Assembly (NCBI GenBank): GCA_003054695.1
Contig: QAZA01000025.1
Coordinates: forward strand, 186,001-250,000
From: Verrucomicrobia bacterium LW23
GTDB taxonomy: Bacteria > Verrucomicrobiota > Verrucomicrobiia > Methylacidiphilales > UBA1321
Reading direction: 5' to 3'
Length of the DNA stretch: 64,000 nucleotides
A program made the translations under genes and the position numbers. Below the pieces are notes generated by a model, which saw nothing but the letters and a program-made list of their open reading frames with translations, was not told the DNA's origin and did no database searches. Shown here one piece after another: positions 18,365 through 26,288 of this stretch (positions within the stretch are counted from its first letter, which is position 1; the number at the start of each line of letters is the position of its first letter).

Positions 18365-20512
18365 ATGAGAATCAAACGACTTACTCTGAGGAAGCTGTGC
18401 CCCCTTGCCGCAGCGACGCTGGCCCTTTTCATCACTCATCATCCGACATGCGGTAACGCCCAGACCACATATACCCAAACCATTACCGGAACAGCCAGCG
18501 ATACATCGTATGTCACTTCCACAGATGCAACAGGCAAGCACTATAAGTTTAATGCCAACGACAGCATCAGCGTAACGAACAACAGCGACCTGCCGGCTGC
18601 TGTAAACGTGGGAACAAGCGCACCCAAGGTGTGGCTTGACCCGAGTGGAGCATTTACTATAAACGCTACGCGCAGCCTGGTAACTCCCGTGGTAAGCGGC
18701 CGGGCCGTGGGTATTTTTGCGAACGGCGGTGCAATTACTGTCGGACGGCCGATTACCATCAACTCACGCGATGTTAATCCATTGCATTATGCAACCGCCG
18801 TCTGCCTTTACGCCGTGGGCTCGACTGCCCAGATCGTCATCAATGGGAATGCTTCGCTTAATGCGGTAACCGATTCCTCCAAAAACAGCGGATATTCCCA
18901 CATCGTTCAAACTTTAAGTGGTGGAACCGTTACCATCAACGGAGATGTGACTGCGGACGCACGGTGCCATCAGACCAACTACGCCATATATGGTCAAACG
19001 GGCGCCTTTAATGTCAATGGCAACCTCACTCTCAAAGCTATTGGTATCTGGCCGTCGGATAATGTCAACGGCATTTGGAACGTAAATGTTAACAGTACGT
19101 TTACAAATGTTTCCAAAAACCTTGATATCTACGCGGAGTCAAATGGCTCCACAGTCATGGGAATCCGCAATAACGGGGTTATTACGGTCGATGGCAATAC
19201 AAAGATTCAGGCCATCGGCCCACGTACATCGTTTGGCATCGCTGCTCAGCACAGATTCTCAAGTACTGTCATGAAGGGAGATGTCAGCATCACAGCCAGC
19301 GGAGGTTTCAATACCTTTGGAGATGTACTTGGAATTATCAATAATGGATATCTGGGTAATGGAAAGATGCACATCGGCGGATCGGCCCAGATTTCGGCTA
19401 CCGCATCTGACACCCATGCAGTTGGTATCTTAAATTCTGGAAAGCTGACGTTTTTATCAACGACCAAAGGGGTTAAGATAACTGCCAACTCCACACACAA
19501 GACGAAGGTATATGACGCGTTTGGGATTCGGTGCCTGGGTGGTATTTCAGGAACGATAGTGAGCAATGCGGGCATGGATATATCGGCAACAACAGTCAAC
19601 GGCACTGCATACGGCATTCTGAACTTCGGATCTATTGTTTCTCCGGGGCCTCTCAAGGTTACTGTTCTTCCCTCTCAGGGCGCCATCACCTATGCTCTCT
19701 GCGCACGGGAGAGCGATGCCGCGGACAGCAAAATGACTTTCAATGCCGCGGGAGGAAAGGATGTCATGATCGACGGCAGAATCGCAACCGGTTCGTCCGC
19801 AACCTATAAGGGAATACTCGAACTCAAACTGGACACGGCAAAATCATACCTCAACGGCCTTATAACGGGCACCACGTTATCAGGTACCTACCAGGTGGGA
19901 AAGCCGAGCCTCGAGTTCAAGAGCGGTGCGTCCTGGCGCCCTCCGGGCAATAGTACGTTAACAAATGATCTCGGCAGTGGCTCGCTCGTCCTGGGCTCCG
20001 GCAGTGAAGTGGACATGGGAGCCTACTGGGGCCCCTTCAGTCCCGGCTCAGTCCCCGCGTTCTCCCCCCGTACCATGATTGTCACCAGCACAAAGCCGAC
20101 CGCCGGAGCGTCAGTTACCATTCAAGACGGAGCCACATTCCGCGTTACGAGCGACGTCCTTGGCTACAATGGTTGGGCAACTGCCGACGAGATCGATTTT
20201 GGCAGCGGAATCAAGACGCTGAATACATCCGGAACGCAAAAGGTCGCCATTTCCTACGACCCTCTCTTTGAGGATATCGACAGCACTACAGCCACCGAGG
20301 GTACAATCATCCACGCAGGAACCCCGATAACTCTGGTCGACATAAGTGACGTTGGCAACGGGTTGTCCACATTCAACAGCGTTGTCGGCGTCGAGGGCAT
20401 GTGGAAGGCCAACGACAATCCGGATGTAGAGTTCTCCTACATGCCCCAGGTTGCCCTCTCAGCTGACAGACGGCAAATCCTGCTCTACGGAATCCTGATT
20501 ACCAAAAGATAA
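18365..20512 (+). CDS. Secreted beta-solenoid repeat protein
   Basis: A 715-residue protein. The ATG at 18365 is chosen because a good signal peptide starts there (MRIKRLTLRKLCPLAAATLALFI, cleavage near GNAQTTY). The mature part is built of short beta-strand repeats rich in Gly, Asn, Ser and Thr (GDVTADA, GNLTLKA, GNTKIQA) like passenger domains of autotransporters, but no C-terminal beta-barrel is visible. It lies 36 bases after the TPS-type exoprotein and is probably in the same operon. Function unknown; a surface or matrix role is inferred. Confidence 0.72.
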   Translation: MRIKRLTLRKLCPLAAATLALFITHHPTCGNAQTTYTQTITGTASDTSYVTSTDATGKHYKFNANDSISVTNNSDLPAAVNVGTSAPKVWLDPSGAFTINATRSLVTPVVSGRAVGIFANGGAITVGRPITINSRDVNPLHYATAVCLYAVGSTAQIVINGNASLNAVTDSSKNSGYSHIVQTLSGGTVTINGDVTADARCHQTNYAIYGQTGAFNVNGNLTLKAIGIWPSDNVNGIWNVNVNSTFTNVSKNLDIYAESNGSTVMGIRNNGVITVDGNTKIQAIGPRTSFGIAAQHRFSSTVMKGDVSITASGGFNTFGDVLGIINNGYLGNGKMHIGGSAQISATASDTHAVGILNSGKLTFLSTTKGVKITANSTHKTKVYDAFGIRCLGGISGTIVSNAGMDISATTVNGTAYGILNFGSIVSPGPLKVTVLPSQGAITYALCARESDAADSKMTFNAAGGKDVMIDGRIATGSSATYKGILELKLDTAKSYLNGLITGTTLSGTYQVGKPSLEFKSGASWRPPGNSTLTNDLGSGSLVLGSGSEVDMGAYWGPFSPGSVPAFSPRTMIVTSTKPTAGASVTIQDGATFRVTSDVLGYNGWATADEIDFGSGIKTLNTSGTQKVAISYDPLFEDIDSTTATEGTIIHAGTPITLVDISDVGNGLSTFNSVVGVEGMWKANDNPDVEFSYMPQVALSADRRQILLYGILITKR

Positions 20513-21090
20513 ACGCCCTGTGCAGAAAGGTTAGTCCGTTGCAGCGTGTTGATGATGAAGGGAGATTTTTGCTTGCTCCTCCCCAGCTCTCAAGCGCTGG
20601 CTACAGGGAAGCACTGGCGTCGTTTCGATTGCCCGCTATACGTTTGCCGTCGACTTATGGTAGACTGCCTCCGTCTGCATCCAATACTTGGCAGATCGAC
20701 CCTTCGAGCGGTCCCACTCTTAATGCCCCGGAGCTTGCTCCGGGGTTCTTTACGTAATCTGGCGGTAGTCGTCGCTGAGTATGCGACGATGCTTGTGGCT
20801 CGTTCCCGCGCTTGTATCGCGCCCATCCAGCTATGAGCGCACTGTTCTCGCTGCTCCATGCGATATAACTATCGCAGAAGTACAAGTGTCGCGTCCCTTC
20901 TGCATGATCCGGGATATCACCACGTGCTTGGCTATAACCTCGAAGAAGGGGCATACGCGTAAAAAGTGGCAAACATGGATTGACTATGGTGTCGCCTTCT
21001 GGTATCACAACACGTATCCTAATAGAAAGAACTGTCGAATCGTTTGCATGGCCCCGGAGTCGCTCCAGCATCGTAAGACGCACTTTTCCT
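20513..21090. other. Intergenic region between exoprotein genes and the defence-type module
   Basis: 578 bases without a supported gene. It contains the terminator at 20726-20751 and a small palindrome GCGATA-TAAC-TATCGC at about 20860-20875 that could be an operator for the downstream genes. Short open frames here show no family features. Confidence 0.5.
20726..20751 (+). terminator. Strong intrinsic terminator
   Basis: CCCCGGAGC-TT-GCTCCGGGG followed by TTCTTT. A perfect 9-bp stem with a short loop, 214 bases after the end of the exoprotein gene. Confidence 0.85.
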
Positions 21091-21882
21091 ATGAAAAAAC
21101 GTAAGACAAAGCCGCTCGTTTCCCCGGAGACTCGAGCAGTTGAGGAGATTCTTGTGAGGTTGCGGCGTTGCGATGCCAGAGGGGTTTATCCTGGGAAAGG
21201 CGAGCTCATCAAGGGCAAAGGCGAGGCGTCTCGAGCGGCCGCTCTCGAGTACCTGGCACGAAGTGGCAAAGTCGTCAATCTGGGCACGCCAGGGGACGGT
21301 GCATTTGCTGAGGTTGTGGGGGGATCTGCGGAGAGCCTGATCGAGCGTAAGGCTTTGGATACCTTGTATAAGATCGGTTCTACCGTTGGATCGCAGCGTT
21401 TCACGCCTGTGTCGGTTGCGGCGCTTGAGGAATTTCCAGGGATTCCACAAAGGGTGAAGAAGCAGCTCAAGAACGTACTCAGCAAGCTTCGAGACAGGAA
21501 CGAGGCCGTGACGTTTAAGGTTGGAAATGCCAATTACTTCCTGCTTCGGGAGACGGTGCTGAAGCATTTTGGGGTAGCCGCCCCATCGCGCGAGATTTCC
21601 GCAGCGCCGGAACCAAGTGTGGCGGGCGTAGCGGCCAAAATCCAAAGCGCCTACAATCGCCTCGCGGCGGAGCGCAAATCGCAGGAAGTGCGTATTGCGG
21701 ACCTGGCCCGGGAGTGCGGTGTTCCTCTGCCGGAGTTTCACGCATGGCTTGAGGAGGCGTGTCGCACATACAAAGCGGTACCTTACGTAGGGGAGCCCAC
21801 GCTGGCCACTCCGGAGGAAAGGCGTACAGCGCTTATACTGAAGGGAGAGGCGTTTTACCAGATCCGCATCCAGGGTGCGTAA
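21091..21882 (+). CDS. Small probable DNA-binding protein of the ATPase/nuclease module
   Basis: A 263-residue protein (MKKRKTKPLVSPETRAVEEILVRL...). The ATG at 21091 is chosen for its basic start. Predicted helices with SVAALEEFPGIPQRVKKQLKNVLSKLRDR (first part shown, winged-helix-like) and a C-terminal helical domain (IADLARECGVPLPEFHAWLEE) suggest two helix-turn-helix units. I do not recognise the family. The next gene starts 18 bases after its stop, so it is the first gene of a three-gene set. A DNA-binding role is inference only. Confidence 0.6.
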   Translation: MKKRKTKPLVSPETRAVEEILVRLRRCDARGVYPGKGELIKGKGEASRAAALEYLARSGKVVNLGTPGDGAFAEVVGGSAESLIERKALDTLYKIGSTVGSQRFTPVSVAALEEFPGIPQRVKKQLKNVLSKLRDRNEAVTFKVGNANYFLLRETVLKHFGVAAPSREISAAPEPSVAGVAAKIQSAYNRLAAERKSQEVRIADLARECGVPLPEFHAWLEEACRTYKAVPYVGEPTLATPEERRTALILKGEAFYQIRIQGA

Positions 21883-21899
21883 GCGCAAGAGGGACCCCT

Positions 21900-23945
21900 A
21901 TGCCAACCGCCACATCCTCCGCAACCCGAGCGAACCCGTTCGAGGATTCCATCGTTACCGAGCCCAGACTTGTGGAGCAGACGAATCCTGCGCTTAACAA
22001 GGAGGCGTTTGATGACATTTGCAGGGCGTTTCGCAACGTGCAGGAGCAGCCAGTTCCACGTCTGCGCGCGGAGTATCCTATCTTCCTGATGACTTCGCCG
22101 GAGGCCGGATTTGGGAAGTCGCATCTTATTGGGCGGCTGTTTCAAGCCTTGGATGATGACGCAACGCTGATCTACCTGCGCCCCTTTCAGGATCCGGAAA
22201 CGCGCTGGCGCAACATTCTCAGTAAGATTGTCAAGGAGCTGGACTACCCGGATCGCCCCGACGCTATCGCGTGTAAACCAGGTGAACCTACCCAGATGGA
22301 TGCGCTCGTTTGCTCCGTGCTGGCTCACCTGCTGGCCTCCGGGCTGGAGAACGACACCCTGGAATCGTCCGAGAACAAGGACGAATTGATTGCGGAGCTT
22401 CGCAAATCGCCCCTGGCCCTGCAGAAGCCGGATCAGACCGCGTTGCTTGCCACAACGTACGATGACATGCTGGACAAGCTGGACGGGGAATTGCAGCGAA
22501 CCGGCGTTCAACTCAATGCCAGCCGCAGGGCGTGGCTCAAGATCCTCTTCCATTACCTCAAATCGGCCGGAAACCCCTCCGCCAGAGCGCTTTGCCTGAG
22601 CTGGATAGAGGCTCAGCCCATGGAAAGGGAAGAGCTTGCGGAGATCGGTCTTCGCCTGGCCGACGGACCCGACGCCGATGCTTCCTCTGTGGAACGTAAC
22701 GAGATGGCGTTTCAGCGCATTTGCGATCTTTGCCGGCTGTCCGCCTTCTACCGCCCGTTCCTGTTTTGCTTCGATCAAACCGAGCTCTATGATCGCGGTC
22801 CCGAGCTTGCTCACGCTCTGGGCAACGTGCTCTCACGGTTGCGGAGAGAGTCCGTCAATCATCTGACACTTGTCACGGCAAATGTGGATACATGGGAAAA
22901 ACAGCTGTTCGTCCACTTTGAGAACGCCGACCAGCATTGCTTCCAGTCGCAACCGGTACGCTTGAAGGGGGTGCAGCGGAAGGAGGCAGAGGAGATTGTG
23001 GCTGCGAGGCTCAAAAATGTTGGGCAGGATCCTGGCGAGATCGCCAGCTTTCTGCGTAAGCCCTTCTTCAACAAATTGTTTGAGTATCAGCAGGATCGCA
23101 GTATTCGAGCGGTGCTGAAGGCCTGCGCTACCGCCTGGTCGCCCCATACGAGGCCCGATATGCATAAGCTGTTGCAGTCGTATGTGTTGAGTGTCAAGAA
23201 GATGCCGAAGGGCCTCGACTTTGACGCCGGCATGCTGGAGTGGGCCTATACGGACGTTTTACCGCTCGCATCCGGATTCTCCCTCGATCCTTCCTGGCGC
23301 AGCGCACGTGGATATCTCACCCTGCGATGGAACAATCCCAGCGCCCACCACATCCATCTCTTTTGCTTTGAGGAGAAGGGCAACTACATGCGTTGGAAAG
23401 CAATTCTCGGCGAATCCGACCGCTACTTCCAGCAGGCGCGCAAGAGCCAGGACGACGCGAGCACCCTCTACTTTCGCACACCTGCGCAGAAGCCGTTTGG
23501 GAGCAAGGTTGACCAGGTGCTCAAGGCGAACTCCCAACACATTAAGCCGATCCAGCTCGCACCCGACGACGTTGCAGCTCTGTACGGCGCACATGATTTC
23601 TTTGCTGATGTGAAACAGGGCAATCACGCAGGCATTACGGAAGTACAGGTGCTGCAGTTCCTGGGGGATTACTTCAAGCCAAATGTGGAACGCTTCTACG
23701 TGCCGATCCCAGGTCCAGGCCCGGGAGGCGGTCCAAAATTGCCGCCACAAGCGCTCCTTGACGCAATCCTGAGCTCCGTAGGCACCGGCGAGTTCATTCC
23801 CTGGCCGACAATGAAGAAGCGGCTTGCCGATCTTAAGTTTGGCTCGACGCGCGAGGAAGTGATCTCCGCATGTCGCCACCTTGCGGCAGATATCCGCGTC
23901 TTTATTGGCCCCAGCAACGCCGTTTTCCGCCGATGCACCAAGTAG
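21900..23945 (+). CDS. AAA+/STAND-like P-loop ATPase of the three-gene module
   Basis: A 681-residue protein. The ATG at 21900 precedes MPTATSSATRANPFEDSIV. The P-loop is TSPEAGFGKSHLIGRL (about residues 64-80); a Walker B-like segment FLFCFDQTELYD has DQTE in place of DE; LTLVTANVDTWEK resembles the sensor-1 strand. The C-terminal half is helical and ends with a winged-helix-like segment. The ATPases of BREX and similar defence systems share this style of P-loop, but I cannot assign it to a named family. It overlaps the next gene by 13 bases, so translation is coupled. Confidence 0.65.
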   Translation: MPTATSSATRANPFEDSIVTEPRLVEQTNPALNKEAFDDICRAFRNVQEQPVPRLRAEYPIFLMTSPEAGFGKSHLIGRLFQALDDDATLIYLRPFQDPETRWRNILSKIVKELDYPDRPDAIACKPGEPTQMDALVCSVLAHLLASGLENDTLESSENKDELIAELRKSPLALQKPDQTALLATTYDDMLDKLDGELQRTGVQLNASRRAWLKILFHYLKSAGNPSARALCLSWIEAQPMEREELAEIGLRLADGPDADASSVERNEMAFQRICDLCRLSAFYRPFLFCFDQTELYDRGPELAHALGNVLSRLRRESVNHLTLVTANVDTWEKQLFVHFENADQHCFQSQPVRLKGVQRKEAEEIVAARLKNVGQDPGEIASFLRKPFFNKLFEYQQDRSIRAVLKACATAWSPHTRPDMHKLLQSYVLSVKKMPKGLDFDAGMLEWAYTDVLPLASGFSLDPSWRSARGYLTLRWNNPSAHHIHLFCFEEKGNYMRWKAILGESDRYFQQARKSQDDASTLYFRTPAQKPFGSKVDQVLKANSQHIKPIQLAPDDVAALYGAHDFFADVKQGNHAGITEVQVLQFLGDYFKPNVERFYVPIPGPGPGGGPKLPPQALLDAILSSVGTGEFIPWPTMKKRLADLKFGSTREEVISACRHLAADIRVFIGPSNAVFRRCTK

Positions 23946-26110
23946 CCCTGAGCGTTTCGCAACTTCGTTGCGCCTGTGTCAGTCCCGAGTGGCGAGAGGA
24001 TTATCTGGCCGGCGGCAAGCCGTCGACATTCTCCTTCGGCAGCGGCGTTGCCGTCCACGGCGCCGCGTTTCACCGAATCGCCGAGGACTTTATCGACTGG
24101 GCGCTGCATCCCTCTTATTCGCGTGAGGCTGACCAGCTTGACGACGAGTCTTCCATCGCCCGAAAGATGCAACATCTGGGAGGCGAGGAACTCATCGAAA
24201 AGTTGCTCCACCAGGGCGAGGTAGATTCCGCTGCCCTGGTGGGCGAGGCCATGTTCAATTTTGCACGCAGGCTTGTGCAGCTGCGCCAGGCGCGCCGGTC
24301 GTTTGCCTCCTGGGGTGAGATATTCCTTTCCCAGGAGGTCACCATCTCCAACGTGCTGGTGTATGGCGGCGGCGAAGGCGCTGTGTTTGTCTCCGGCAAG
24401 CTCGATTCCCTGCGCATTCACCCCAACGGCCAGTTGGAAATCGTCGATTACAAGCTATCCCACGGCTCCGAGATGGAGAAAGAGCTGGTGCAGATCGCCA
24501 TCTACCGCAAGCTCCTGGAGCAAACGCGACGCGGGTTTCGCTACCGGGGGTGCCTGGAGTATTTCCTGCCCGAGCTGGTGACGCAGGAGCTGGATCCGGA
24601 CGACCTCGATGCGATCTACGAGAAGTGGGTGACGCCCACGCTGCCGCTTTTGCTGCCACAGCAACAGGCAAAGGCGACGCCCGTTACGGTGCCTGCCGCA
24701 ACCAGCTTAACGCCCACTCCAGAGCCAGACGCGGCCAAGCCTCCGAAGGAGCAGAAGCCCCCATCCAGTGCAGATTCACCTTCTGCCTCAGGTCCCTCCG
24801 CAGCAACCTCCGCCTCCGCTCACGATACGAAGCCGCTATGCCTGGGCAAGGGGATCGGCCTTGCATCGCAGCCCGTCACCCTGGACGCGGAGCAGCTCAA
24901 ACGGCACTCCGCCTTCCTCGGCGGCGCCGGCAGTGGCAAGACGACACTGGCCCTTCTGCTTATCGAGCAACTTCTGGAACGCGGAATCCCCGCCGTGTTA
25001 CTCGATCGCAAAGGCGATTTGTGCCGCTATGCCGATCCGGACGCCTGGGCGACGCCCCCCGGAGCCGGCCCGGATGCCGAGTCCCCCAGTCGCCGAAAAA
25101 AGCTTCGCGACTCGCTCGACATCCGCCTCTACACGCCGGGAAGCCCCGCCGGCCGGGAGCTCACCATCAATCCGGTGCCGGATGGCATCATGGATCTCCC
25201 TCCCTATGAACGCGATACGCTTCTCAAAAGCTCGGCGGCGGCACTTGGCGGCATGCTGAACATCACCAAAGCCGGTGATCCTCGAATCCCCATCCTGGCG
25301 CAGGCCTTCCGCCTGCTCACCACCCACCGCCCTCAGGAACGCGTCTCACTTCAGACTCTCATTGAGTTTATCGGCTCGGGCGATCCCTCGCTCCAGGAGG
25401 CGATCGGCGTTATCGACAAGAAGCACTGCGCCAAGCTGGCCGAGAATCTGCAAACTTTTGATCTCATGCAGGGGCACCTGCTCAGCGGCAGCGCATCATC
25501 ATCCTCCACCCATCGCGGCGCTCCGGCGGCGGAGGAACTCAACGCGGAACTCCTCCTCGGCAGAGGTCAGCACGCCATTCCGGGGCAAACCCGGCTTTCC
25601 ATCGTCAGCACCAAGTTCCTCGGCGACAAAGAGACGACTCTCTTCTGGGTCGCGCAGCTGCTCATCGAGCTTAACCGGTTCGCCAGTCGCAATCCGTCCG
25701 CCACCCTGCAGGGAGTGCTCCTCTTTGACGAGGCCGATATGTACCTGCCGGCCATCGCCAAGCCCGCCACCAAAGAGCCCATGGAGAACCTCCTTCGGCG
25801 CGCGCGCTCCGCCGGGCTTGGCGTCATGCTGGCCACCCAAAGCCCCGGCGACCTGGACTACCGCTGCCGCGAAAACGTCCTCTCCTGGTTCATCGGCCGC
25901 GTCCAGCAGCCCACCGCCCTGGAGAAGCTCCGCCCGCTGCTACAAGACAGCGGAATCGCCCAGGAAAAGATCGCCTCGCAATCCGTCGGCCAGTTCCATT
26001 TCGTCGATGAATCCGGCGCGCGACCTATCAAAACGGACCGCAACCTCGTCTCCACCGAACAATTGCCGGAGGAGCGCATAGTGTACCTGGCGCATGCGCA
26101 AAGGAGCTGA
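23933..26110 (+). CDS. PD-(D/E)XK nuclease fused to HerA/FtsK-like ATPase
   Basis: A 725-residue two-domain protein. Residues about 1-235 are a RecB/Cas4-like PD-(D/E)XK nuclease: GKLDSL, then LEIVDYKLSHG (the D and ExK-type positions), then QIAIYRKLLEQ. A Pro/Ser-rich linker follows (about 240-300). Residues about 305-725 are a HerA/VirB4-like ATPase: Walker A GGAGSGKTTLALL, VLLDRKGDL, Walker B GVLLFDEADMYLPA, and the motif RSAGLGVMLATQSPGDLDY. It overlaps the preceding ATPase gene, forming a three-gene operon, and ends 178 bases before cas3. HerA-nuclease pairs are common in anti-phage systems; the defence role here is inference. Confidence 0.78.
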   Translation: MHQVALSVSQLRCACVSPEWREDYLAGGKPSTFSFGSGVAVHGAAFHRIAEDFIDWALHPSYSREADQLDDESSIARKMQHLGGEELIEKLLHQGEVDSAALVGEAMFNFARRLVQLRQARRSFASWGEIFLSQEVTISNVLVYGGGEGAVFVSGKLDSLRIHPNGQLEIVDYKLSHGSEMEKELVQIAIYRKLLEQTRRGFRYRGCLEYFLPELVTQELDPDDLDAIYEKWVTPTLPLLLPQQQAKATPVTVPAATSLTPTPEPDAAKPPKEQKPPSSADSPSASGPSAATSASAHDTKPLCLGKGIGLASQPVTLDAEQLKRHSAFLGGAGSGKTTLALLLIEQLLERGIPAVLLDRKGDLCRYADPDAWATPPGAGPDAESPSRRKKLRDSLDIRLYTPGSPAGRELTINPVPDGIMDLPPYERDTLLKSSAAALGGMLNITKAGDPRIPILAQAFRLLTTHRPQERVSLQTLIEFIGSGDPSLQEAIGVIDKKHCAKLAENLQTFDLMQGHLLSGSASSSSTHRGAPAAEELNAELLLGRGQHAIPGQTRLSIVSTKFLGDKETTLFWVAQLLIELNRFASRNPSATLQGVLLFDEADMYLPAIAKPATKEPMENLLRRARSAGLGVMLATQSPGDLDYRCRENVLSWFIGRVQQPTALEKLRPLLQDSGIAQEKIASQSVGQFHFVDESGARPIKTDRNLVSTEQLPEERIVYLAHAQRS

Positions 26111-26288
26111 AGTTTCTCCGAAGCGGAATGATGTTGCCGATCGTCGCGTTCACAATCCCCTGGTACGGTGAAACAGAAATTTTGGGAGGGACTACGGATG
26201 TCCCTCCCCCATGATATTATTGGGCACTAAGGTAATTCAATTTTCGCAAAATGCCTGCCGATCTTCCTCCCCAAAACTACGATCCTTG

